A stretch of DNA of 40,788 nt from Methylacidiphilales bacterium (GTDB lineage: Bacteria > Verrucomicrobiota > Verrucomicrobiia > Methylacidiphilales > UBA1321): NCBI GenBank assembly GCA_021272315.1, contig JAJSLI010000080.1:1-40788 (forward strand), written 5' to 3'. Shown here piece after piece: positions 16,401-24,321 of the stretch; position 1 is the stretch's first letter, and the number at the start of each line of letters is the position of its first letter. Under the pieces are notes generated by a model. The model ran no database searches and had not been told where the DNA came from. It worked only from the letters and a program-made list of their open reading frames with translations. The position numbers were made by a program, and so were the translations under genes.

Positions 16401-17831
16401 ATGAAAAAATCTCCCGCCAAGAAATCGCTCGGCCATGCCGAACATACGAAGTCATCCGAAACTCTTGCGCTGCCCGGCGCGTTTCAGCGTCCGATCAAGA
16501 TCACCATGCTGGGCGCGGGCAGCGGCTTCACCCCGCGGCTCATTGCCGACGTGATCAACATTTCGGGCAACCGGGGAGGCGTGATTGCCCTGGTCGACAT
16601 TGACCTCAACCGGCTCAAGACGATGCACCGGCTGATCGAAAAGCTTTTCACCCAGCGTGGGGCCGATAAATGGACGGTGATCGGTTCGGAGGACCGCCGC
16701 AAGGTGCTCAAGGGAAGCGATTATATCGTGAACTGCATCGAAGTCTCGGGCCTGGAATGCGTGCGCCACGACAACGACATTCCGGCGCGGTACGGCGTCG
16801 ATCAGTGCATCGGCGACACCATCGGGCCGGGCGGCTTGTTCAAGGCGCTGCGGACCATCCCGGTCTGGCTCGAGGTGCTGAAAGACGCGGAGAAACTTTG
16901 CCCGAACGCGATCGTTCTCAATTACACCAATCCGATGAACATGATGTGCCTGGCCGCCGGACGCACTTCGTCCATGCAAGTGGTCGGGCTTTGTCATTCG
17001 GTGCAGGGAACGAGCCATGTGCTTTCTCTCCGCGCCAAGGTGCCCTATGACGAGATGGAGTGGGAATGCGCCGGGATCAATCACCTGGCGTGGTTTACGA
17101 AGCTGCGCCACAAGGGAAAGGATCTTTACCCGCTCTTGATGAAGCAGGCGCGCAAGGACCTTTCCGGCCCTCCGCTCGAACCGGCCGAATTTCCCGATTT
17201 GGTGCGCAAACACATGATGCTTCATTTCGGCGCTTTTATCACCGAATCAAGCGGCCACCTGTCGGAATACCTGCCCTATTACCGCAAGCGCAAGGACCTG
17301 CGCAAACGCTATTCCCGACCCCGTTATGATGGCGAATCGTCTTTCTACGTGAATAACTGGCCGACCTGGCGCAAGAACGCCGACCGGGAGCGGATGGACA
17401 TGCTCCACGGCCGGAAACCGATTGATTGGCCGCGGAGCTGGGAATACGCAAGCTGGATCATTGAGGCGCGGGAGAAAGATTCCCCCTTCCGCATTCACGG
17501 CAACGTGATGAATTCCGAAGGCAATTCCGGCTTGCTCATCACGAACCTGCCGGCCAACGGCTGCGTGGAGGTGGCCTGCATGATCGACCGCAACGGCGTC
17601 AACCCGACCCGCTACGGCGCCCTGCCTCCGCAGATGGCCGCGATCTGCGCGTCAAACATGTCGATGTTCGATCTCGGCGCGAAGGCGGCGATCGAGCGGA
17701 GCAAGGAAGCGGCGATCCACGCCCTGATGCTCGACCCACTGACCTCGGCGGTGTGCGGCCTGGAAGAAATCAAGTCCATGACCCTGGAACTCTTCGAAGC
17801 TGAAAAGAAATTTCTGCCGGGTTATAAATAA
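16401..17831 (+). CDS. GH4 family NAD-dependent glycosidase (alpha-galactosidase-like), 476 aa
   Basis: GH4 enzymes hydrolyse glycosides by a redox-elimination mechanism needing NAD and a divalent metal. The Rossmann segment starts with TMLGAGSGFTPRLIADV (35-51) and is followed by LVDIDLNRL. Metal- and substrate-site motifs follow: NYTNPMN (174-180), CHSV (198-201) and GINHLAW (225-231, His228). In GH4 the CHSV form of the Cys-His motif is associated with alpha-galactosidases, against CHE, CHG or CN forms for other specificities. The first 30 residues are a polar, Lys-rich extension without signal character, so the enzyme is cytosolic. It is divergent from the AraC gene and convergent with the oxidoreductase. 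The specificity call is inference. Confidence 0.9.
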   Translation: MKKSPAKKSLGHAEHTKSSETLALPGAFQRPIKITMLGAGSGFTPRLIADVINISGNRGGVIALVDIDLNRLKTMHRLIEKLFTQRGADKWTVIGSEDRRKVLKGSDYIVNCIEVSGLECVRHDNDIPARYGVDQCIGDTIGPGGLFKALRTIPVWLEVLKDAEKLCPNAIVLNYTNPMNMMCLAAGRTSSMQVVGLCHSVQGTSHVLSLRAKVPYDEMEWECAGINHLAWFTKLRHKGKDLYPLLMKQARKDLSGPPLEPAEFPDLVRKHMMLHFGAFITESSGHLSEYLPYYRKRKDLRKRYSRPRYDGESSFYVNNWPTWRKNADRERMDMLHGRKPIDWPRSWEYASWIIEAREKDSPFRIHGNVMNSEGNSGLLITNLPANGCVEVACMIDRNGVNPTRYGALPPQMAAICASNMSMFDLGAKAAIERSKEAAIHALMLDPLTSAVCGLEEIKSMTLELFEAEKKFLPGYK

Positions 17832-17888
17832 GCGAAATAAACCGAGGAACGGGCCGCCTTCGCCAACGGACGATGGGGGCCGTTTCGC
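17832..17888. terminator. Possible bidirectional terminator hairpin
   Basis: Between the convergent stops at 17831 and 17897, GCGAAA (17832-17837) can pair with TTTCGC (17883-17888). Inside it AACGGGCC (17848-17855) pairs with GGGGCCGTT (17876-17884) apart from one bulge. The arms partly share bases, so only one form can exist at a time. Weak evidence. Confidence 0.3.
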
Positions 17889-17896
17889 TTTCGAGG

Positions 17897-18919
17897 TCAA
17901 CCGATCAACTTGCGAACATCGACAGGCACGCCGCTGCGGGCACTTTCGACGCCGGCCATGACCGCGCCGAAGCTCCAGAGATTGCTCTCCCCGTTGATTT
18001 CGCAGGGCTGCCCGGTCCGGATCGACTCCGCAAACTGGTGCAGCGTGGCGGCGCGCTCGGTAAATTCGAGCGGGGGCGGTTTGATTTTTTCCGCAGTGGG
18101 ATTTTGGGCCCATTTTTCGCAACGGTCGATCTCGACTTCGTCGTTTTCGAGGTGGATCGAGCCCTCGGCGCATTGCAGGCGCCAGCTCCCGTTCCAGGTT
18201 GTCGGGCGCCCTTTCGCGCTCCAGTCGCCGCTGTAGCTGAAAGCGGCGCCGTCCTCGAGTTCAAGCAGCATCTTGAGGCCGGGCTGGTGGGCGTACCACG
18301 ACCAGTCGGGCCGAAAGCCGAGGGCGGTCACTTTGACAATATTGCGCCCCGTCACGAAGCGGATCAGGTCGAGATGGTGGATGGCCATGTCAACGAGAAG
18401 CGGAAATTCCATTTTCTCGCGGAATGTGCCGGTGAAATCCGCCGGGATGTAAAAGTCGATATGCCCGTGTCCGAAATTTCCGAGGACACGTTCGAAAATC
18501 AACTTCCTGGCCAAGTGAAGGAAGGGGCGGTAGCGGTAATTCTGACTGATGAGAAGCTGCCGTTTGCTTTCGCCGGCCAGGCGCAACATTTCCCGCGCAT
18601 GCCCGATAGTATCCGCGAGCGGCTTTTCCGTCATCAAGTGGAGGCCACGCGCAAACGCCAGCCGGGCATGCTGGACGTGCACCGGCGGCGGCGTGACGCT
18701 AAGCACTGCGTCGGCCTTTACGGCGGCGATGGCCGCCTCAAGGTCCGGAAACCGGCGGTCGGCGGGAATTCCCGCATCCGCGCCGGCCTTGTCCAGGTTT
18801 TCCTTCGAGATGTCGACGATGGCCGCAATTTCAAAGTCGGGCGACTGGGAGGAAACTTCCTTGAGCCAGCTGTGGCCGAAACCGCCGACGCCACAATGGA
18901 TAAGACGCAATTTGTTCAT
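17897..18919 (-). CDS. Gfo/Idh/MocA family NAD(P)-dependent oxidoreductase, 340 aa
   Basis: Sugar or cyclitol dehydrogenase of the Gfo/Idh/MocA superfamily. The Rossmann domain opens with CGVGGFGHSWL (9-19). The catalytic lysine is in TEKPLAD (Glu98-Lys99-Pro100), and the C-terminal domain has the conserved D(x3)H pattern MAIHHLDLIRF (Asp177, His181, His182). There is no Tat or Sec signal, so it is cytosolic. It lies 16 bp after the TIM-barrel isomerase gene in the same operon. Pairs of this kind often carry out oxidation followed by isomerisation or elimination on sugars, including 3-keto-glycoside pathways. Substrate unknown; the neighbouring glycosidases suggest it handles their product. 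Confidence 0.92.
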   Translation of the reverse strand: MNKLRLIHCGVGGFGHSWLKEVSSQSPDFEIAAIVDISKENLDKAGADAGIPADRRFPDLEAAIAAVKADAVLSVTPPPVHVQHARLAFARGLHLMTEKPLADTIGHAREMLRLAGESKRQLLISQNYRYRPFLHLARKLIFERVLGNFGHGHIDFYIPADFTGTFREKMEFPLLVDMAIHHLDLIRFVTGRNIVKVTALGFRPDWSWYAHQPGLKMLLELEDGAAFSYSGDWSAKGRPTTWNGSWRLQCAEGSIHLENDEVEIDRCEKWAQNPTAEKIKPPPLEFTERAATLHQFAESIRTGQPCEINGESNLWSFGAVMAGVESARSGVPVDVRKLIG

Positions 18920-18935
18920 TGACCTTGAGTTTAAC

Positions 18936-19859
18936 CTACAGGGCAGGATTGGGAATAAAACTGCCGCCGCGACACTGCTTGAGATAATTGAGGCCGTGGA
19001 CCTGGCCGGTCATTTCCAGTTCGTCGCGGTAGACGGGATCATGCCAGCCCTCGATGTCGATCGAGCCGGTGAAGCCGTGGCGGCGGAGTTCGCTGATGAT
19101 TTCAGTCCAGTTGGAATCGCCAAAACCGGGCGTGCGATGGAAAACGTAGGGTTTCACGCCGCCGATGCCGTGCCGGCGGATGGTGTCCCAGTGGATGGTG
19201 GCGTCCTTGCCGTGAACGTGGAAAATCTTCGGCGTCCATTCCCGCAATTGCGGCAAGGGATCGATCAGTTCGACCATCTGGTGGCACGGTTCCCACTCAA
19301 GCCCGACATTCGCATCGGGCACGGCATCGAACATCAGCCGCCACGCGGAAGGATTGTGCGCGATGTTCCAATCGCCGCTCTGCCAGTTGCCTCCCATGCT
19401 GCAATTCTCAAAGGCAAGGCGGAGGCCTCGGTCGGCGGCGCGTTTGGCCAAGGGCGAAAAGATCTTTTTGAACCGGGGAATCGATTCGGGAATCGACTTG
19501 CCGCGCACACGCCCGGCAAAACCAACGATGCTGCCCGCGCCGAAGAGATGCGCATGATCGATGAGCTTCTTGAACCCGTCGGCGGTCTCGCGGTCAATGG
19601 GCTGGGTCTCGAGAGGATTGCCGTAGATGCCGAGCGAACTGATGGTCACACCCGAATCACCCAGCGCCCGTTTGACTTCCCCGGCCAGTTGTTTGAGATC
19701 GGTGTCGCCGATGTTTTGCCAGAAAGTAAGGGAGAAACTCTCGAAGCCGTGCGGGAGAATCTGCGAGATGTACTTTGCCGCAGTCATGCCCTTGACGGTT
19801 TTGGCGCCCACCAGGGTGCCAATACGGATTTTTTCGCGTGATAGATTAATCGGTTTCAT
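18936..19859 (-). CDS. Sugar phosphate isomerase/epimerase-like TIM-barrel protein, 307 aa
   Basis: Member of the xylose-isomerase-like/AP-endonuclease-2 TIM-barrel superfamily. Metal-site candidates sit at the usual strand ends: Glu151 in LAFENCS, Glu188/Glu190 and His193 in GLEWEPCHQ, His214/His216 in FHVHGKD, and Glu270 in SIDIEGWHD. That set fits a divalent-metal isomerase or epimerase acting on a free or phosphorylated sugar. ATG 19859 is the first good start. It is the first gene of a two-gene operon with the Gfo/Idh oxidoreductase. In this locus it may convert a released aldose (for example D-arabinose) to the ketose used by the FGGY kinase, or act on a 3-keto-sugar. Both ideas are inference. 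Confidence 0.9.
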   Translation of the reverse strand: MKPINLSREKIRIGTLVGAKTVKGMTAAKYISQILPHGFESFSLTFWQNIGDTDLKQLAGEVKRALGDSGVTISSLGIYGNPLETQPIDRETADGFKKLIDHAHLFGAGSIVGFAGRVRGKSIPESIPRFKKIFSPLAKRAADRGLRLAFENCSMGGNWQSGDWNIAHNPSAWRLMFDAVPDANVGLEWEPCHQMVELIDPLPQLREWTPKIFHVHGKDATIHWDTIRRHGIGGVKPYVFHRTPGFGDSNWTEIISELRRHGFTGSIDIEGWHDPVYRDELEMTGQVHGLNYLKQCRGGSFIPNPAL

Positions 19860-20081
19860 AGTTTTAAAGAAGAAGCGTGCATCTGAACATACCGAGCTTG
19901 GGAAGACAGGGGTTAGCTGTCATTTCTTTTGTGACTTAATTAATTAAATTAGAATCTCCCCAAGTATGGCATTGACGACTTAAAAGAACCTAAGGTAGCT
20001 TGGTCTAACGGATCAAGTGAAATCACATTACATTACAAGTAATTATATACCAATAGCTTGCGCTTATATTAAACGAAGGAA
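19860..20081. other. AT-rich divergent promoter region, 222 bp
   Basis: Markedly AT-richer than the flanking genes. It separates the leftward isomerase operon from the rightward FG-GAP gene and must hold both promoters. A 12 bp palindrome TTAATTAATTAA lies at 19936-19947 and a lone TTGACG at 19972-19977 resembles a -35 box, but no matching -10 box lies at the right distance. The rightward gene has an AAGGAA ribosome-binding site 1 base before its ATG. Confidence 0.4.
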
Positions 20082-21794
20082 ATGTCATTGCAATTCGTAA
20101 CCTCCAAGCTTAGACCCAAACCTTTCCAGTATTCTTTTTGTTGGATAGCCATTTTCTGCTTGATCCTCGTTTCCGCGCGGCAGGTCAAAGGTCAAAATCT
20201 TCTGGCGGCGGCCAACGCCTACGACTATGGCCAAATCGTCGATAACCGGTGGGGAGGTGTGAACAACAGCGTCCTGACCGTCCTGCCCGGATTGCAAAAG
20301 GCGGTCAACGATGCCGGGGCGATTGTCCAAAGCAACCCGGGACCAAGCGTTGCCATCGGAGACTTGAACGGCGACGGACTACCCGATCTGGTCGTGGGCG
20401 ATGCCCGGGGTTTCTTCTGGTTTTTTCCCAATAAAGGAACGCCGACGCAGCCCAAATTCACTTATGGCGAGGTCATGCCGATCTGGATCGGCGCACCGCG
20501 AAACTCTAGTTATCAATCGTATATCCGGTGGCCCGATGAAAACGGGGATAACACGGTGCCGCGTATCTGTCTGGTCGATTTCGACAAGGGCGGAAAACTC
20601 GGCATCGTGGCCGGCAACTATGAAGGCAAGCTCTTCTACATCCACAACGACGGCTCCGCGCAGCAGCCCAAATTCAGGATGCCGCAGGACCTGTCGCAGT
20701 TTCTTGTTCCGACCTATTCGCAGGGGAAATTGTGGTGTAATTTCCTGGCCCCCTGCCTCTACGATTGGTGGGGCAACGGCCTCCTCGACCTGATCATGGG
20801 CGAGGGAACGTATGCCTCCAACAGCATCTACCTGCTGACAAACAAAGGCACCAACCAAAACCCCGTCTTTAACGAAGACAACATGATCAAATTGATCCCG
20901 AACGTGACCCGCGATCGTCTGAAAGCCGTGGGCGAACACCTGACGCCCCAGGTGGTGGACTGGAACAACGACGGCAAACCCGACATCATCACGGGGGAGC
21001 GCCTGGGGTACATTGACGTTTATCTCAACACCACGACCGACCCGCTCCATCCTCAATTCGACCAGGGACAACACGTCCTCTTTGGCGGCACCGACAATCT
21101 CGGCCAGTTCACCACCGTGGCGGTGGGCGACCTGACCGGCAACAAGCTGCCCAATCTACTCATCTCCAACTCGAGCAACCAACTGTCTTATGCCACGAAC
21201 CATGGTACGCTGGGCAATCCCCTGTTCAATAAGCCGGTGCCGATCCAGGGGGGCGTAAATCCCCTGCCCAAAATCAAGCCGGCCACCAACTGGACCATTT
21301 GGAAGGCGGAGGGCATTCCTTACGTCAATCTCGTCAGCACGAATCAACAAATCGAGCCCGGTTTCGAACCGCCGGCCCCGGAATTTAAATCGGCCCTGAA
21401 ATATTACACCGAGTCGCATGCCTTCAATACTGACTTCCCGGACCAGTTTTATCCTCAGGATGACACCCAGATAATCCAATACAACCCGAGTGTATCCCTG
21501 AAGCCTCGGACACGCTATACGTTGAGTTTTTGGGTAAAAACCGTGGGAGACCTAAGCAATTTTAATTATATTTTGCTTTCCAACGAAATAGGCCCCACAG
21601 GCTGGCATGCCATCGACATCGTCAAACCGATTTCATCCTCGGGGTCATGGACTCAATTTTCCGATTCGGTTTATTTCGAGCTTCGACCCGATACCACGCC
21701 CAGCCCAACCTATGCCTTTCAATTCAAGATCGCCTTCAACGGCCATCCAACCCTTTATTTTGATGGCTTCAGCCTGACGGAAGATACTCACTAG
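20082..21794 (+). CDS. Secreted FG-GAP/VCBS-repeat protein with C-terminal jelly-roll domain, 570 aa
   Basis: An exported beta-propeller-like protein. An N-terminal signal (FCWIAIFCLILVSARQVKGQ) precedes five repeats whose Ca-binding loops begin near residues 94 (DLNGDGLPDLVVGD), 166 (DFDKGGKLGIVAGN), 228 (DWWGNGLLDLIMGE), 293 (DWNNDGKPDIITGE) and 350 (DLTGNKLPNLLIS). Each is followed by an 'N.G....P.F' segment. Residues about 425-570 look like a carbohydrate-binding (CBM4/9-like) jelly roll, with SLKPRTRYTLSFWVKTVGD and HPTLYFDGFSLTED. The start ATG 20082 follows AAGGAA. Only 9 bp separate it from the DUF4159 gene, so they are probably co-transcribed. Likely role: surface binding of a polysaccharide or partner protein; no enzymatic residues seen. 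Confidence 0.87.
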   Translation: MSLQFVTSKLRPKPFQYSFCWIAIFCLILVSARQVKGQNLLAAANAYDYGQIVDNRWGGVNNSVLTVLPGLQKAVNDAGAIVQSNPGPSVAIGDLNGDGLPDLVVGDARGFFWFFPNKGTPTQPKFTYGEVMPIWIGAPRNSSYQSYIRWPDENGDNTVPRICLVDFDKGGKLGIVAGNYEGKLFYIHNDGSAQQPKFRMPQDLSQFLVPTYSQGKLWCNFLAPCLYDWWGNGLLDLIMGEGTYASNSIYLLTNKGTNQNPVFNEDNMIKLIPNVTRDRLKAVGEHLTPQVVDWNNDGKPDIITGERLGYIDVYLNTTTDPLHPQFDQGQHVLFGGTDNLGQFTTVAVGDLTGNKLPNLLISNSSNQLSYATNHGTLGNPLFNKPVPIQGGVNPLPKIKPATNWTIWKAEGIPYVNLVSTNQQIEPGFEPPAPEFKSALKYYTESHAFNTDFPDQFYPQDDTQIIQYNPSVSLKPRTRYTLSFWVKTVGDLSNFNYILLSNEIGPTGWHAIDIVKPISSSGSWTQFSDSVYFELRPDTTPSPTYAFQFKIAFNGHPTLYFDGFSLTEDTH

Positions 21795-21803
21795 AATTTT
21801 TAT

Positions 21804-23075
21804 ATGGCCCAAAAAAAACCGCAATGGTTGAAGGAGAAGCTCAACCGCTCTTCCTTTTTCTTCATTGCCCTCTTTCTCCATGTGGTCGTCCTGGCCATGG
21901 TCGCCACCATAGTCATTTTCAAACCCACGATCCTATCCACGCCCGATTTTGAAAAAACCTACGTACCCGTAGGCGGGCCGCCGCCGCCACCGCCGCAACA
22001 GCAGGTGACGGTCAAGGTGCCCACGGTATCGGTGCCCACAACTGCCCCGCCGATTGTCTCTGTCAATCCCGCGGCGAGCTTCAACATTCAGCCCCCCGAT
22101 ATAACCGCTGTAGTCGACGCCACGAAGCCGGCACAGACGCAAACGACCCAAATCACGCCACCCCCACAAACCGGTCTGGGCCCGCGCCTGCCGCTCATCA
22201 GGGCAACGGTGGGACACTGGCGCTCCCAGCAGAACATTCTTAACAGCGACGGCGATGTCCGCAACATAGTCGCAAAATTCCCGGTCTATCTCGCCAAATA
22301 CGCCAATGGAGACTGGAACTGCAATAGTTACGGGGGCAATTCCAAGATTCCCTCCAACGGTATCGGGCCAGTCACGGGCGGCTGCCTGCCTAATCTGGTC
22401 TACCAGATCGGCCTTTGGAGCCATGGGAGCCTCAAGGGGGAGGATGTGAAAGTAATCGCCATCGACAGCCCCGAACTCCTGAGCGATCCGCCCCCCTACA
22501 TCTATTTCACCGGCCACCGCGATTTCACGCTGACCGAAGCGGAGATTGAAAATCTTCAGAAATACCTGCAGGCCGGCGGCGCCGTCTGGGGCGACAGCTC
22601 CTTTTCGGGGGATGGTTCCCGGTTCGACGTTGCGTTTCACCGCGAGATGAAGCGGGTGCTGCCCGATGTGGACAAGAATTTCGAGGTCCTGCCGCTGACC
22701 CACGACATTTTTACCCATAGCTGGTTCCTAATCGACAAGGTTCCCCCCGGCATGAACTATCGCGCCGACCCGGTGGAAATCATCAATCTCGACGGCAAGC
22801 TGGCCGTCATCTACACCCCGAACGACTATAGCGACATGATGACGATGCTGCTCCTGGCCGGCGCCAGTCCGGCCCAGGTTGATCCCAAGGGATTTGGTCC
22901 CTTCGCACCGACCCCTGCGCATCCGCTCTTCACTCAATGGGGAATGTGGACCGACCGCACAACCTTCTACCGAAATTTCGATCCCGCCAGCGTGGAGGAC
23001 TGCTACAAACTCTCGATGAACATCCTGGCCCATCTGCTAATACGCTTTGACAAGGACCTGAATGGGGCGCCCTGA
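21804..23075 (+). CDS. TonB-like anchored DUF4159 protein, 423 aa
   Basis: N-terminal cytoplasmic tail, one transmembrane helix (about 17-42, FFFIALFLHVVVLAMVATIV), then a Pro-rich periplasmic stretch (PPPPPPQQQ; about 55-125) as in TonB. A C-terminal DUF4159 domain follows (about 130-415), marked by PPYIYFTGHRDFTLTEAEIE, NLQKYLQAGGAVWGD, FDVAFHREMKRVLPD and HDIFTHSWFLID. DUF4159 has a class I glutamine-amidotransferase-like fold in related proteins, and its role is unknown. The lone TonB-type N-terminus without a TonB C-terminal domain is unusual. It may span the envelope and display DUF4159 near the outer membrane. Co-transcribed with the FG-GAP gene (9 bp gap); a putative terminator follows. 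Confidence 0.87.
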   Translation: MAQKKPQWLKEKLNRSSFFFIALFLHVVVLAMVATIVIFKPTILSTPDFEKTYVPVGGPPPPPPQQQVTVKVPTVSVPTTAPPIVSVNPAASFNIQPPDITAVVDATKPAQTQTTQITPPPQTGLGPRLPLIRATVGHWRSQQNILNSDGDVRNIVAKFPVYLAKYANGDWNCNSYGGNSKIPSNGIGPVTGGCLPNLVYQIGLWSHGSLKGEDVKVIAIDSPELLSDPPPYIYFTGHRDFTLTEAEIENLQKYLQAGGAVWGDSSFSGDGSRFDVAFHREMKRVLPDVDKNFEVLPLTHDIFTHSWFLIDKVPPGMNYRADPVEIINLDGKLAVIYTPNDYSDMMTMLLLAGASPAQVDPKGFGPFAPTPAHPLFTQWGMWTDRTTFYRNFDPASVEDCYKLSMNILAHLLIRFDKDLNGAP

Positions 23076-23088
23076 GCCATGAACCAGT

Positions 23089-23128
23089 CGAACGGATGGA
23101 TTGAAAAAATCAGCCGTTCGATTTTTTC
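23089..23128 (+). terminator. Putative intrinsic terminator/alternative hairpins
   Basis: CGAACGG (23089-23095) pairs perfectly with CCGTTCG (23114-23120), followed at once by ATTTTTT, a plausible terminator after the DUF4159 gene. An overlapping perfect pair GAAAAAATC (23103-23111) with GATTTTTTC (23120-23128) interlocks with the first. The two stems are therefore either alternative or pseudoknotted. Confidence 0.5.
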
Positions 23129-23169
23129 TCGTGGCGGTGCCGCCGGCAGTTTCATGCGATGATGGCGGC

Positions 23170-24252
23170 ATGAACCGTTCCGACGATCTTTCCCTGCCCG
23201 CCGCGCACCGCGCGTGGACAAAGAGGCTGCTCGGACCGATCAACGAGACGGCATGGAACGAACTCTCCTGGGAACTCTTTGCACGACAATTTGCGCGCAT
23301 TCCCGCCTACAAACGATTGGCCCTCGGCCGGGGAACCACCCCGAAAACGTTCCAATCGTGGAAAGATATTCCCGCCGTTCCGCAGCAGCTTTTCAAGCGG
23401 ACCCGGCTTTTCTCACATCCGGCGGCACGGCCCGGCGTCGTCTATGAAACGAGTGGCACGACCACGGGCCGTCCAGGCCGGCAATACCTCCTCGACGCCG
23501 AAGTTTACCGGGCCGTCTCGGTCGAGGGCGCGCACCGGGCCGGACTTTTTAACGGCGGCCCCGAACTTTTTTTCCTCATGCCGCCGCCTAGAGAGGCACC
23601 CCATTCGTCGCTCAGCGCCATGTTTGGTTTCTGGCAAAAAGCGCTGCGGCAAACGGGACACCGCTTCCAGGTGCGCAAGGGAAACCTCGACCTAGCATCG
23701 TTCCGCAAGACGTTGGCGGAGGCCATTAAGCGGGGCCGACCCCTCGGGCTCTGCGGCACAGCCTTCAGTTTTGTTCACGTCCTGGAAGCCTGGACCGGCC
23801 TGCCGCCGCTGCGGCTGCCGCGCGGAAGTTGGGTGCTCGAAACCGGCGGGTTCAAGGGCCGCAGTCGCGAGATCGCCAAGGCCGATTTGTACCGGCAAAT
23901 CGCCCGGCTTTTTTCCGTGCCCGACCACGCGATCTGGAACGAGTACGGCATGAGCGAACTCTCCAGCCAGGCTTACGCCCGCGGCACGGCGGGCCTACAC
24001 CAGACGCCGCCTTGGGCCCGGGTGCTGGTCTGCGATCCGGTCACGGGCCGCGAAACCGCCGTTGGCCGACGCGGTCTCGTCCGCTGGATCGACCTCGCCA
24101 ACGTCGACTCGGTCCTCGCGGTCCAGACTCTCGACCTGGCCGAGCGGACTCGGGACGGGTTCCGGCTCATCGGTCGCATGGCCCGGACCGAACCGCGCGG
24201 CTGCTCGCTCGGCGCGGAGGACTTGCTCACCGGAGCCGCTTCAGGGCACTGA
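23170..24252 (+). CDS. LuxE-like acyl-protein synthetase (ANL superfamily), 360 aa
   Basis: Related to LuxE, which activates a fatty acid with ATP and hands the acyl group to LuxC for reduction to an aldehyde. Visible signatures are the phosphate-binding motif ETSGTTTG (93-100), the LuxE-type loop LETGGFKGRS (223-232), and the ANL motif NEYGMSELSSQAY (257-269), with DLAERTRDGFRLIGR near the C-terminus. The start ATG 23170 follows GATGGCGG; a frame upstream to 23101 is open but has no family similarity. A LuxC homologue lies two genes downstream. luxAB and luxD are absent, so bioluminescence is not implied. The product could be a fatty or aryl acyl thioester or aldehyde for a cell-envelope or secondary metabolite. 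Confidence 0.88.
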   Translation: MNRSDDLSLPAAHRAWTKRLLGPINETAWNELSWELFARQFARIPAYKRLALGRGTTPKTFQSWKDIPAVPQQLFKRTRLFSHPAARPGVVYETSGTTTGRPGRQYLLDAEVYRAVSVEGAHRAGLFNGGPELFFLMPPPREAPHSSLSAMFGFWQKALRQTGHRFQVRKGNLDLASFRKTLAEAIKRGRPLGLCGTAFSFVHVLEAWTGLPPLRLPRGSWVLETGGFKGRSREIAKADLYRQIARLFSVPDHAIWNEYGMSELSSQAYARGTAGLHQTPPWARVLVCDPVTGRETAVGRRGLVRWIDLANVDSVLAVQTLDLAERTRDGFRLIGRMARTEPRGCSLGAEDLLTGAASGH

Positions 24253-24321
24253 TAAATTCAGGCCTCCCACAAAAAAACTCGCCGAATCAAGTCTTTCGTC
24301 AATAGTCTGGTCATTCCGTCC

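Noticed and set aside
18549-19841. 430-codon open frame antisense across the isomerase and oxidoreductase
   Set aside because: It crosses two well-supported genes and their intergenic gap, and its product has no family features.
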